The notes beneath the pieces are model-generated. The model saw nothing but the letters and a program-made list of their open reading frames with translations. It searched no databases and was not told the DNA's origin. A program made the translations under genes and the position numbers. Shown here one piece after another: positions 1-7,389 of a stretch of 16,531 nucleotides of DNA. This DNA comes from Nostoc sp. GT001 (GTDB taxonomy: Bacteria > Cyanobacteriota > Cyanobacteriia > Cyanobacteriales > Nostocaceae), in the NCBI RefSeq assembly GCF_030382115.1, contig NZ_JAUDRJ010000003.1, positions 3,496,919 through 3,513,449 on the forward strand. The letters are read 5' to 3'. The first letter of the stretch is position 1, and each line of letters opens with the position of its first letter.

Positions 1-117
1 GCCTATTATTGGTTTTTTGCGGGAGTTCTTTTTAAGTTACCAGAACTGGAGAAACAAGATAAGGAAGATGCTAACCCCGATCAAAAAAAGAAGAAAAAAC
101 GTCTAAAAACAATTTAA
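1..117 (+). CDS. C-terminal end of a membrane protein (partial, possibly polysaccharide polymerase/ligase)
   Basis: Frame 1 is open from the window edge to TAA at 115-117. It encodes about 38 residues: an aromatic/hydrophobic stretch (AYYWFFAGVLFKLP) followed by a very charged Lys-rich cytoplasmic tail ending KKKKKRLKTI. A final membrane helix plus a basic tail fits an O-antigen-ligase- or flippase-like protein. The glycosyltransferases that follow on the same strand favour a polysaccharide-assembly role, for example HpsL of hormogonium polysaccharide loci. That identity is inference, because only the last residues are visible. Confidence 0.5.
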   Translation, partial: AYYWFFAGVLFKLPELEKQDKEDANPDQKKKKKRLKTI

Positions 118-390
118 ATGAAATAAAAATGACCAAAGATATGATTGAAGGTCAAAAATACTTCAGTATTTCAAACCTACCTTGAAATTCTCGCCATACA
201 CTTATTTTTCGATGATACTTATTGATGGGTAAGCAATTTCGTAGTCAGAGAGAGGAATGAAAGTGAGGTTTTCCAAAATCCGTGATCATACAGTATGTAA
301 ATTAAAGCAATAGCCGCTTACTGAATTTCATGAAAATTAATTTCTACAAGGCTATTATTATATAGGTAGTAAAATTACTTAATAAAAATT
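118..390. other. Intergenic region upstream of the GT2 gene
   Basis: This is AT-rich non-coding DNA. It contains a 7-bp inverted repeat AATAGCC / GGCTATT (309-315 and 349-355) with a long AT-rich loop just before the GT2 gene. I see no clear ribosome binding site or consensus promoter, though TATTATTATATAGG near 353-367 could supply a -10 element. Confidence 0.35.
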
Positions 391-1371
391 ATGAATAATT
401 CGCCATTAGTTACTGTAGTTATCCCGACCTACGGACGAGAGGAAGCGTTACGCGATAGCATTGTGGATGTCTTAAAACAGGACTATCCAAATTTTGAAGT
501 TTTAGTTGTTGACCAAACCGCAAAACATCAACCAGAAATTCAAGCCTATCTAGAAGAGATGGCAAATGCAGGTAAAATTAAATGGTTGCGTCTAGATTGG
601 GCAAGTTTGCCAGGGGCGCGGAATTATGCTGTCCGGCGGTCATCTGGTGAAATAATATTGTTTATTGATGATGATGTTCAGTTAACCCCTGGATTGTTAG
701 CAGCCCATGCGAAAAATTATGTGCAAAACCCAGAGGTGGGGGCTGTTGCTGGTCGGGTCTTTGACAGAATGAAATTAGGTGATTCTGGAGGAGATTTACA
801 GATTGAATATCTGCCTCCCGAAGCTATGGACCCAGGAATTGCTTGGTATCATATTGATTTGGTACATACCATCAAACCCCAACAAGTGCTGACAGCGAGG
901 GGCTGTAATATGTCATTTCGCCGCGAAATCTTTACTAAGTATGGATTGAGGTTTGATGAGAGGTTTGGCGGGAGTGCAGTACGTGAAGAGTCAGATTTTT
1001 GTTTGCGGGTGAGACAGACGGGATATAAGATTTGGTACGACCCAGAGGCCCATTTGGTGCATTTAGGCGAAGAAACGGGGGGTTGTCATGATATTAGTAT
1101 GCGATCGCTAAAATATCAACTCACCTTTTATCACAACCATTTCCTGCTAGGGCTGAAAAACCTGACTGTGACTCAAGCTTTGCGTTTATATGGTCGTTTA
1201 TTTGACTGTCACGTTCTCGGACGCCCACCTTGTCACAAAAGCGGTTCCCCCATCAAAATTGCCACTCGCGGGATTTTCTACATTTTGGGTTTTTTCAAAG
1301 CTTTGGGTACTGTCATCCAATCACTATGGAACGATGGTCAAATTTACAGTCGATTGGATAAACAAGTTTAG
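391..1371 (+). CDS. GT2 family glycosyltransferase (possible hormogonium polysaccharide HpsN-type)
   Basis: A 326-aa family 2 glycosyltransferase that should transfer a sugar from a nucleotide-sugar donor to a growing surface polysaccharide on the cytoplasmic face. The GT-A start VTVVIPTYGREEALRDSI lies at residues 7-24, VLVVD at 37-41, and the metal/nucleotide-binding DDD at 93-95 within FIDDDV. An acidic catalytic segment REESDFCLRVRQ lies in the C-terminal half, followed by WYDPEAHLVHLG, typical of the family. A hydrophobic stretch near residues 288-305 (GIFYILGFFKALGTVI) may be membrane-associated. It is followed by two GT4 genes on the same strand, so a polysaccharide operon is likely. 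The specific name HpsN rests on gene order (ligase-like end, GT2, GT4, GT4) recalled from hps loci and is tentative. The acceptor and sugar cannot be told from sequence. The start ATG has no obvious Shine-Dalgarno. Confidence 0.88.
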   Translation: MNNSPLVTVVIPTYGREEALRDSIVDVLKQDYPNFEVLVVDQTAKHQPEIQAYLEEMANAGKIKWLRLDWASLPGARNYAVRRSSGEIILFIDDDVQLTPGLLAAHAKNYVQNPEVGAVAGRVFDRMKLGDSGGDLQIEYLPPEAMDPGIAWYHIDLVHTIKPQQVLTARGCNMSFRREIFTKYGLRFDERFGGSAVREESDFCLRVRQTGYKIWYDPEAHLVHLGEETGGCHDISMRSLKYQLTFYHNHFLLGLKNLTVTQALRLYGRLFDCHVLGRPPCHKSGSPIKIATRGIFYILGFFKALGTVIQSLWNDGQIYSRLDKQV

Positions 1372-1464
1372 TTAAGAGTTAAGAGTTAAGAGTTAGGAGT
1401 TAAGAGTTAATAGTTAGGAATTAGTGAAGGACAAATGACAAATGACAAATGACAAATGACAATG
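1370..1464 (+). repeat. Two heptameric short tandem repeat arrays (STRR)
   Basis: Seven units of AGTTAAG or close variants (AGTTAGG, AGTTAAT) run from 1370 to 1418. The first unit overlaps the TAG stop of the GT2 gene. A second array, four ACAAATG units plus a truncated ACAATG, runs 1431-1464 and reaches into the next gene, supplying its start codon. Heptanucleotide STRRs are a known feature of heterocystous cyanobacterial genomes. Confidence 0.85.
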
Positions 1465-2637
1465 AAAATCTTAGTTGCTAGTCACACTTATATCGTAGAC
1501 CTCAACTGTGAGAAATTACGCGCTTTATCTCAACTAGAACCTGACATTGAAGTGACAGTTGTAGTCCCAAAGCGCTGGAAACCAGGCGGTGTACAAAACA
1601 GAATTATTGAAACTGAATACCGTGATGAAGGCAGATTTAGAATAGTTCCAGTTTCTAATTTTAGTCAAAATCATCAGGGGCTTCTTACATTTGGCGCTGA
1701 TTTGATATCTTTGTTCAAACAATTTCGCCCCGAAATCATCCAAGTTGAACAAGGTTCTAGAGCATTGGCTTATACTCAAATGATTGCCTTAAATCAGCTA
1801 TTAGGACTCAAGGCAAAAAATGTATTTTTTACCTGGTGGAATCTTCCTTATGAACTGAAACTACCAATTTCTTTATTAGAAAAATATAACCTCAACCACA
1901 GCCACGGTATTATTTCTGGCAATCAGGATGGAGCAGAGGTTTTACGGCAACGGGGATATACAGGTGCAATTAAAGTCATGCCACAACTGGGTGTAGATGA
2001 AAGTTTATTTACTCCCAAAGGTCAACCAGAGTTAGCAGCTAAGTTGGGTATTGAAAAAGAGGATTTTGTAGTAGGTTTTGTAGGGCGATTTGTCCAAGAA
2101 AAGGGTTTGCTAACGCTTTTACAAGCTTTAGCTACTTTGAAAAATAAACCTTGGAAATTACTGTTATTGGGACGGGGAGAGTTGCAAAGTGAATTAATTA
2201 AAATTGCGGCAGAAAATAATATTAAAGAACGATTAATTTTGATAGAAAGTGTTCCCCATGACGAGGTTGCAAGTTATATCAATTTAATGAATACTTTAGT
2301 ATTACCTTCAGAAACAACTTATAAGTTTAAAACCTTAACTTCTGCTGGCTGGAAAGAGCAATTTGGTCATGTGCTAATTGAAGCGATGGCTTGCCAAGTT
2401 CCTGTGATTGGTTCTGATTCTGGTGAAATTCCCTATGTAATTGGTGATGCTGGCTTAGTTTTTCCTGAAGGTGATGTTCAAGCTCTTGCTAATTGCTTAG
2501 TTCAATTAATGGATAAACCAGATTTTGCTCATACTCTCGGTGAAATGGGTTATCAAAAAGCAATGATTCAATATACAAATAAAGCTTTGGCTAAACAGCA
2601 ATTAGAGTTTTATCAAGAGTTGGTCATGAGCAAATAA
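1462..2637 (+). CDS. GT4 family glycosyltransferase (possible HpsO-type)
   Basis: A family 4 (GT-B) retaining glycosyltransferase of 391 aa from ATG 1462. An in-frame ATG at 1456 would add two residues; 1462 is preferred because MKILVASHTY matches the usual GT4 N-terminus and mirrors the MKILQIVPS start of the next gene. The donor-binding domain shows VVGFVGRFVQEKG at about 203-215, LLLLGRGE at 233-240 and the E-x7-E signature EQFGHVLIE at 299-307, followed by AMACQVPVIGSDSGEIPYV. There is no Shine-Dalgarno; the start codon is the last unit of a heptamer repeat array. It lies 3 nt upstream of another GT4 gene, so the two are almost certainly co-transcribed and probably add successive sugars. 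The substrate is unknown; the Hps assignment is inferred from gene order only. Confidence 0.85.
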   Translation: MKILVASHTYIVDLNCEKLRALSQLEPDIEVTVVVPKRWKPGGVQNRIIETEYRDEGRFRIVPVSNFSQNHQGLLTFGADLISLFKQFRPEIIQVEQGSRALAYTQMIALNQLLGLKAKNVFFTWWNLPYELKLPISLLEKYNLNHSHGIISGNQDGAEVLRQRGYTGAIKVMPQLGVDESLFTPKGQPELAAKLGIEKEDFVVGFVGRFVQEKGLLTLLQALATLKNKPWKLLLLGRGELQSELIKIAAENNIKERLILIESVPHDEVASYINLMNTLVLPSETTYKFKTLTSAGWKEQFGHVLIEAMACQVPVIGSDSGEIPYVIGDAGLVFPEGDVQALANCLVQLMDKPDFAHTLGEMGYQKAMIQYTNKALAKQQLEFYQELVMSK

Positions 2638-2640
2638 AAA

Positions 2641-3813
2641 ATGAAAATATTACAAATTGTTCCCTCAATTTCTCTAATTTACGGTGGGCCGAGTCAAATG
2701 GTACTTGGATTAGCTCCAGCGTTAGTAAAAGAGGGAGCAGAAGTTACAATTCTCACAACTGATAGTAATGGCGATAATGGTCAAACACCTCTGGATGTCC
2801 CTTTAAATCGCCCAATTAAACAAGATGGCTATGAAATCATTTACTTTCGTTGCGCCCCATTTCGTCGCTACAAATTTTCCCTCGATTTATTAAACTGGTT
2901 AAAACGTCATGCTCACGAGTTTGACATAGCACACATTCACGCTTTATTCTCGCCAATAATTAGTGCTGCTGCTCTTGTTTGTCGTCAGCAAAAGCTACCT
3001 TATATTTTCCGTCCTTTGGGTACTCTCGATCCGGCTGATTTACAGAAGAAAAAGCAATTGAAACAGCTTTATGTTGCAATTATAGAACGTCAAAATTTAG
3101 CTAGTGCCGCAGCAATTCATTTTACCAGCGACCAAGAAGCTAAAATATCAGAACGATTTGGAGTATCTACACCAGATTTGGTGATTCCCTTGGGTGTGAT
3201 TCCCCGTCAATCTTCTATTAAAAATGTATGTAGTCAGTTAGAACTACCAAAAGATGTACCAATGGTGCTGTTTATGTCACGAATTGACCCAAAAAAAGGG
3301 TTGAATTTGTTGATTCCGGCGCTAGAGAAGCTGTTAGCGGTTGGTTATAAGTTTCATTTTGTCTTAGCTGGGACAAATCCTCAAGATCCAGATTACGAAC
3401 AAAAGATAATATCCCAAATTCAAAATTCACCACTGCGATCGCACACTACAATTACGGGCTTTGTCACTGGTGAACTCAAAGTTAGTTTACTACAAGCGGC
3501 CGATTTATTTGTCTTACCTTCCTACTACGAAAATTTTGGGATTGCTGTAGCTGAAGCGATGGTTGCAGGTGTACCTGTAGTCATTTCTGACCAAGTGCAT
3601 ATTTGTCAACAGATACGTGATAGCGAGTCGGGTTGGGTAGGTGCAACAAATGTGCAAGCATTGGTAGAGTTACTGCAAGAGGCTTTGCAAAATCCCGCAG
3701 AACGCCAACGACGGGGATTAAATGCCCAAAAATATGCCTTGGAAAATTTTAGCTGGGATGCGATCGCAAAGCAAACAATCCAAGCCTACCAAAAAATTCT
3801 GACGAACAAATAA
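2641..3813 (+). CDS. GT4 family glycosyltransferase (possible HpsP-type)
   Basis: A 390-aa GT-B fold family 4 glycosyltransferase. The N-terminal glycine loop is IYGGPSQMVLGLAPAL (13-28), with IAHIHALFSP at 96-105 as the acceptor-domain segment. The donor domain begins VLFMSRIDPKKGLNLL (209-224), and the E-x7-E motif is ENFGIAVAE (297-305), followed by AMVAGVPVVISD. It begins 3 nt after the stop of the preceding GT4, so translation is probably coupled. It ends only 2 nt from the end of the convergent membrane-protein gene, with no terminator between them. Role: a sugar transferase of the same polysaccharide pathway; sugar specificity is unknown. Confidence 0.87.
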   Translation: MKILQIVPSISLIYGGPSQMVLGLAPALVKEGAEVTILTTDSNGDNGQTPLDVPLNRPIKQDGYEIIYFRCAPFRRYKFSLDLLNWLKRHAHEFDIAHIHALFSPIISAAALVCRQQKLPYIFRPLGTLDPADLQKKKQLKQLYVAIIERQNLASAAAIHFTSDQEAKISERFGVSTPDLVIPLGVIPRQSSIKNVCSQLELPKDVPMVLFMSRIDPKKGLNLLIPALEKLLAVGYKFHFVLAGTNPQDPDYEQKIISQIQNSPLRSHTTITGFVTGELKVSLLQAADLFVLPSYYENFGIAVAEAMVAGVPVVISDQVHICQQIRDSESGWVGATNVQALVELLQEALQNPAERQRRGLNAQKYALENFSWDAIAKQTIQAYQKILTNK

Positions 3814-3815
3814 AT

Positions 3816-4529
3816 TTAACCCAATGCAGATAACAGCAGTTTTTGCCAAATAGGTGCTAGAACCGCTTTGACAACGATATCCGCAATCACAAAACCAATT
3901 CCAATCAACATATAAGTTTTCGGAAAGGGAGACTTTGGAACTTCGCCTCTGATGCGAGTTATTAAATTCAATCCCAATGCAGCTAAAGCTACTCCAGTGG
4001 CGATAAACCCGATTATCCGCATAAGTGACCAAGGATACCACCCTAAAATAGCTGCTAGCCAGGGTTTAGCACTAAATTTTACTAATTCTGCAACATAAAA
4101 ATTCATGTAGTTCAGCATCCAAGTGCCGAATATCAATGCCATGCTACTAATAGTTACAATGCAAAGAATACAAAAAATTCCGTAGTGCAATAAATGGTTT
4201 GGTAAAAATAAATTGAGTGAACCTTCCATACCTTCTCCCGTGCGAATCCAGTGCAACATCTCTGTAGTGTATGATTGTCCACGCAGGATAACTTTTGCTG
4301 CTGTTTCTGGTGCGATTGTTGTTCCTATCATTACAGTAATACTCTGCAAAACTCCCCACAGTAACATCCACCAAAAAGCACTTTTATATTGTTGACGACG
4401 TACTTGTGAAAAGAAAATTGGATAGGGGACAGCAGCACCTAAAATCGGCATCAACCAGGGAACTCTAAAAACAAAACTTGCAGTTGTGCTAAGGATAACA
4501 CCAATCACCAAAAAGATTACTATCATCAT
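3816..4529 (-). CDS. Polytopic membrane protein of unknown function
   Basis: The open frame reaches a TTG at 4547, but ATG 4529 (or 4526) is the more natural start and gives about 237 aa. No ribosome binding site decides between them. At least five hydrophobic stretches are visible: the N-terminal MMIVIFLVIGVILSTTASF, the WWMLLWGVLQSITVMIG segment, LLHYGIFCILCIVTISSMALIF in the middle, the WYPWSLMRIIGFIATGVALAALGL segment, and a C-terminal YMLIGIGFVIADIVVKAVL. Short basic loops (VRRQQYK, RIRGE) suggest inside positions. I do not recognise a catalytic motif; a YIP1-like or other small integral membrane family is possible but not shown. It converges on the polysaccharide operon, so shared function is not implied. 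Confidence 0.7.
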   Translation of the reverse strand: MMIVIFLVIGVILSTTASFVFRVPWLMPILGAAVPYPIFFSQVRRQQYKSAFWWMLLWGVLQSITVMIGTTIAPETAAKVILRGQSYTTEMLHWIRTGEGMEGSLNLFLPNHLLHYGIFCILCIVTISSMALIFGTWMLNYMNFYVAELVKFSAKPWLAAILGWYPWSLMRIIGFIATGVALAALGLNLITRIRGEVPKSPFPKTYMLIGIGFVIADIVVKAVLAPIWQKLLLSALG

Positions 4530-4547
4530 AAGTAATTCATAATTCAA

Positions 4548-4965
4548 AAATAATAAATATATTTGTAGTTTTTATTCGCAATTATTACGTTACAAAAATT
4601 AAAATTTTAACAGGTTGGAAACTTATCAAAATATTGTATCTATGCCAATAAAGGTTCCTGTAATTCTGCAATAATGTGGAAATGTTGCAACTCAACAAGC
4701 CAAGAGGTGCAATGGCTTGTAGTCAGATATCACCCTGATACTTGCAATTCTTTATGTAAAGAAAAACCTGTAGGAAAAACATATTAATTAAATGCATATA
4801 TATGTACTTTAGTCAATAGCTTTACCTCTCTTTCGTCCTTTATCCGAGAGCGCTGACAACCTAAAATTTTGTTTCAAACTGCTAAAGTCCGATTGGGAAA
4901 TAGGGGTTTTATGTCATGATGGCATACTAGAATATATATGCCTTTCTAACTACAGGGAATCTCTC
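4548..4965. other. Intergenic region before the peroxiredoxin gene
   Basis: This 418-nt AT-rich gap has no convincing ORF. It contains a perfect 8-bp inverted repeat ACAAGCCA / TGGCTTGT (4695-4702 and 4713-4720) with a 10-nt loop, and further on the peroxiredoxin promoter region. Confidence 0.4.
4921..4942 (+). promoter_or_regulatory. Probable peroxiredoxin promoter with a GGCATA-N10-TATGCC dyad
   Basis: TAGAAT at 4928-4933 is a good -10 box. It lies inside a 6-bp dyad GGCATA (4921-4926) / TATGCC (4937-4942). No consensus -35 is visible 17 nt upstream, which would fit an activated or alternative-sigma promoter. The start would then be near 4940, with AGGG (4954-4957) as the ribosome binding site. 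The dyad as an operator is inference. Confidence 0.35.
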
Positions 4966-5604
4966 ATGGCTCTCCGTCTAGGTGACACAGTACCCAACTT
5001 TACGCAAGCCTCAACACACGGCGACATCGATTTTTACCAATGGGCAGGTGACAGCTGGGTTGTGCTGTTCTCTCACCCTGCTGATTTTACACCTGTTTGT
5101 ACAACAGAACTTGGCACAGTTGCCAAGCTCAAACCAGAATTTGACAAACGCAATGTCAAAGCGATCGCACTCAGCGTTGATGACGTAGAATCACACAAAG
5201 GCTGGGTGGGAGACATTGAAGAAACTCAAAGCACCACCCTTAACTACCCAATTTTGGCAGATGCAGATCGCAAGGTTGCCGATCTGTACGACATGATTCA
5301 CCCTAATGCTAATGCGGCTGTGACAGTGCGATCGGTTTTTGTAATAGACCCCAACAAGAAACTCCGTCTCTCTTTCACCTATCCTCCCAGCACGGGACGC
5401 AACTTTGATGAACTTTTGCGGGTGATTGATTCTCTGCAATTGACTGATAATTACAGCGTGGCGACACCAGCCGACTGGAAAGATGGAGAGGATGTTGTAA
5501 TTGTCCCCTCACTGAAAGATCCAGAAGTACTCAAACAGAAATTCCCCAAAGGTTACGAGGAAATCAAACCTTATCTGCGGATGACTCCTCAGCCTAACAA
5601 GTAA
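4966..5604 (+). CDS. 1-Cys peroxiredoxin (Prx6/AhpC-TSA family)
   Basis: A 212-aa thiol peroxidase that reduces H2O2 and organic hydroperoxides, expected in the cytosol. The peroxidatic site is HPADFTPVCTTE with Cys45, the only cysteine in the protein, so no intramolecular resolving Cys exists. This is the 1-Cys class. Prx6-type C-terminal features follow: RSVFVIDPNKKLRL, YPPSTGRNFDELLRVIDSLQ, and the extra C-terminal arm with PADWKDGEDVVIVPSL. Length matches the Prx6 family. It is a single-gene unit, with its own promoter region upstream and a strong terminator 20 nt downstream. A HIP1 site lies within the gene at 5161. The start ATG is preceded by AGGGAA. Confidence 0.95.
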   Translation: MALRLGDTVPNFTQASTHGDIDFYQWAGDSWVVLFSHPADFTPVCTTELGTVAKLKPEFDKRNVKAIALSVDDVESHKGWVGDIEETQSTTLNYPILADADRKVADLYDMIHPNANAAVTVRSVFVIDPNKKLRLSFTYPPSTGRNFDELLRVIDSLQLTDNYSVATPADWKDGEDVVIVPSLKDPEVLKQKFPKGYEEIKPYLRMTPQPNK

Positions 5605-5624
5605 ATCTGAGAATGATTTCTGAT

Positions 5625-5669
5625 AAAAAACAAAGACGCCAAGATATAACTTTGCGTCTTTGTTTTTTT
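5625..5669 (+). terminator. Rho-independent terminator of the peroxiredoxin gene
   Basis: A 15-bp perfect stem is formed by 5625-5639 (A-run, then CAAAGACGC) and 5654-5668 (GCGTCTTTG, then a T-run), with a 14-nt loop. The right arm ends in a run of seven T. The A-rich left flank means it could also act on the opposite strand. Confidence 0.9.
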
Positions 5670-5719
5670 GCGTGAGAATATAGTCAGTGGGCTAACATCC
5701 GAACCTGGAGGAAATCCCT

Positions 5720-6291
5720 ATGTTCTCATCCCCTTTGGTTTTGCAAATTCCGTCATCAATGCAAATGACAGACGAACAATTTTTTGATTTCTGTCAAATG
5801 AATCGTGACTTACGCATTGAGCGAAATAAATTTGGAGAATTGGTAATTATGCCTCCTACTGGTTCAGAGACAGGAAACCGAGAAGTTGACATCTTCACCG
5901 ACCTAAAGGCGCGGTGATTCTGGAGTAATAAGTAATAAGTAATAAGTAATGAGTAAATACCCATTTTTCATCCACTCATTACTCCTTACTCATTACTTTA
6001 AATCCGTGGAATTCTCTGTCTCCAAAACAACAGGAAAAGTTTGCACCCATTTGTCCAGATTTTGTAGTTGAACTCAAATCTCCTAGCGACAACCTCCAGA
6101 CTTTGAAAGAAAAAATGGAGGAATATATGAATGAGCCAGGAATACAGTTAGGCTGGTTGATTGACCGTAAGCAGCGTAAAGTTTATATTTATCGTCCTCG
6201 ATTGCCAGAAGAATGTTTAGATAATCCTACTAGTGTGAATGGCGAGTTGGTGTTGCCTGGGTTTATTTTGAATATGAGTAAAGTTTGGTAA
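5720..6291 (+). pseudogene. Uma2 family (DUF820) endonuclease, disrupted
   Basis: Two frames carry the ends of one Uma2 protein, a PD-(D/E)XK-like family very abundant in cyanobacteria. The N-terminal part (5720-5917) has MTDEQFFDFCQMN and the hallmark LVIMPPTGSETGNRE, then stops at TGA. The C-terminal part resumes in another frame at about 6007 with WNSLSPKQQEKFAPICPDFVVELKSP, continues through LKEKMEEYMNEPGIQLGWLID and ends at LPGFILNMSKVW. The middle of the domain, including the expected SPDAAW-type segment, is missing, and a heptamer-repeat/hairpin element sits there. Active-site residues are therefore lost and the gene should be dead. A reasonable ribosome binding site (GGAGG at 5707-5711) still precedes the first ATG. 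Confidence 0.85.
5924..5998. repeat. STRR heptamer array with inverted repeat, inside the Uma2 pseudogene
   Basis: Tandem AGTAATA units (5924-5951, last one AGTAATG) lead into a 13-bp perfect inverted repeat AAGTAATGAGTAA (5944-5956) / TTACTCATTACTT (5986-5998). The element replaces the central part of the Uma2 coding sequence and shifts the frame. Confidence 0.75.
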
Positions 6292-6306
6292 GATTCAGGC
6301 GATGAA

Positions 6307-6648
6307 TCAAGACACTTCTAGAAAAGCTAGTTCAAACTCGTTGCCTTGACGCACTTCACAATAAGCTTGGTGACACTCTGGACATTCATTCAGTTCGCTA
6401 GTCGGGTGAAATTCCATGTTGCAATTCGAGCAATAACAAACAACAGGGACATTCTCTACTTGCAGTTTGGCATCTTCCGCTATTGTTCCTTTTTTGGCAA
6501 CATCAAAGGCAACCTCCAAAGAATCTGGCACTACATCAGATGCCTCACCCACTCGCATTTGTACTAAACGAATGTGTTGAGCGCCTTCGTCTTTAGCTCG
6601 TTTAACAGCAGCATCAAGAATATTTTGCATCATGCCAACTTCATGCAT
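6307..6648 (-). CDS. hypA: Hydrogenase maturation nickel metallochaperone HypA
   Basis: A 113-aa HypA/HybF protein that delivers nickel to NiFe-hydrogenase together with HypB. The N-terminal MHE (Met1-His2-Glu3) is the nickel site. Two CxxC pairs, C73-x2-C76 and C89-x2-C92, form the structural zinc site. VRVGEASDV-like sequence (RVGEASDVVPDSLEVAFD, 32-49) is the family core. Length is normal. GAGGAAAG lies just upstream of the ATG as ribosome binding site. Remnants of a hydrogenase maturation protease end 19 nt inside this gene in another frame, suggesting an ancestral, translationally coupled pair. No other hyp gene is in view, so hypA is isolated here; whether it still serves a working hydrogenase must be judged from the rest of the genome. 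Confidence 0.95.
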   Translation of the reverse strand: MHEVGMMQNILDAAVKRAKDEGAQHIRLVQMRVGEASDVVPDSLEVAFDVAKKGTIAEDAKLQVENVPVVCYCSNCNMEFHPTSELNECPECHQAYCEVRQGNEFELAFLEVS

Positions 6649-6886
6649 AATTCTTTCCTCGCAGTTTTGATTAAGTGGTTTATTTGATCAATTGCTATCT
6701 CTATTCCTTGTTCAGCAAGAGGTGATAGATTTTCACCCAATTCAAAGTTCACTCCTGGTACCGTCAATGACCTACAGGGCTTGACGCGGTATGTCCAGCG
6801 ATAACATTGGAAGAGTTAGGTAAGAGCGATTGTACTTGCACATGGGAATTTTCGGACGCTAAAACTTGCATCACCGTAACCAATTG
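6630..6886 (-). pseudogene. Hydrogenase maturation protease (peptidase M52 type) remnant
   Basis: On the minus strand, upstream of hypA, two frames hold pieces resembling a cyanobacterial hydrogenase maturation endopeptidase. From 6886 to 6764 one frame reads ENSHVQVQSLLPNSSNVIAG HTASS and ends at TGA. Another frame continues with LTVPGVNFELGENLSPLAEQ followed by GIEIAIDQINHLIK, ending at 6630 within hypA. LTVPGVNFELGE resembles the VTVPGGNFE segment near the C-terminus of such proteases. The N-terminal metal-binding part is missing, and a dispersed palindromic repeat sits exactly at the 5' break (6886-6935). The family assignment is from recalled similarity, not a search. Confidence 0.5.
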
Positions 6887-6935
6887 CGATGCCTACGGCG
6901 GGCGTTCGCGTAGCGTCTCGTAGAGAAGCCATCGC
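6886..6935. repeat. Small dispersed palindromic repeat
   Basis: A GC-rich 50-bp element runs from GCGATG (6886) to CATCGC (6935), with internal CTACGG...CGTAG complementarity. The 18-mer GCGATGCCTACGGCGGGC recurs at 15215-15232 in this window. Such repeats are scattered widely in Nostoc-type genomes. This one marks the broken 5' end of the protease pseudogene. Confidence 0.75.
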
Positions 6936-7197
6936 ATTACAATTCATACTTTTTAGTTATCCAACCCTATTTTTAATTTAGATAAAAAACTTGAGGAACT
7001 TGTGAGGAAATATTTGAATTAAACAATTTTTTCATCTATTAAAAATAAATTCTCAAAATTGAGTATTCAAAATAGGTTAAACTGCATATAGAAGCTGGCA
7101 GAATATTAGTACCACTCCGCAACAAATCTTAATATACAGGTTAAGAACAAGTGGGTTTTGTCAGCATATATTAGATGACGTTAAGGAGGCAAATATC
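6936..7197. other. AT-rich intergenic region
   Basis: No gene or clear structure is visible. The last bases carry a strong ribosome binding site (AAGGAGG) for the small ORF that follows. Confidence 0.3.
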
Positions 7198-7389
7198 ATG
7201 CACAAAGAATATATGGAGATTTTAGAATCATTAATTAATAAATTGACATTATCTGCAATATTAGAAATGTTAGAGCGAATATGTCACAAAAAAGCGGAAC
7301 ATCTGAGAACTCATTGGCAAGATGAGACTTCAGCAAAGCTTTGGGATAAAGCCGCTAGACAGATAGAACAGATAAATGTTGATGTTTGA
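7198..7389 (+). CDS. Small hypothetical protein (63 aa)
   Basis: The start ATG is preceded by AAGGAGG at ideal distance (8 nt), strongly supporting translation. The 63-aa product is helical and charged: LESLINKLTLSAILEMLERICHKKAEHLR at residues 9-37 forms amphipathic helices, followed by HWQDETSAKLWDKAARQIEQ. There is one Cys (C29), no membrane segment and no signal peptide. It resembles short conserved hypothetical proteins of filamentous cyanobacteria, but I assign no function. It stands alone with no neighbour close enough to form an operon. Confidence 0.7.
   Translation: MHKEYMEILESLINKLTLSAILEMLERICHKKAEHLRTHWQDETSAKLWDKAARQIEQINVDV

Noticed and set aside
1370..1464. CRISPR array
   Set aside because: Units are 7 nt without spacers; these are short tandem repeats. 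No CRISPR-like array or cas gene is seen in the window.
6818..6955. A minus-strand frame reading through the dispersed repeat with GYGDASF, resembling the N-terminal GYGN motif of hydrogenase proteases
   Set aside because: Most of it is encoded by the palindromic repeat and the match is only a few residues in a frame different from the protease remnants; treated as chance.
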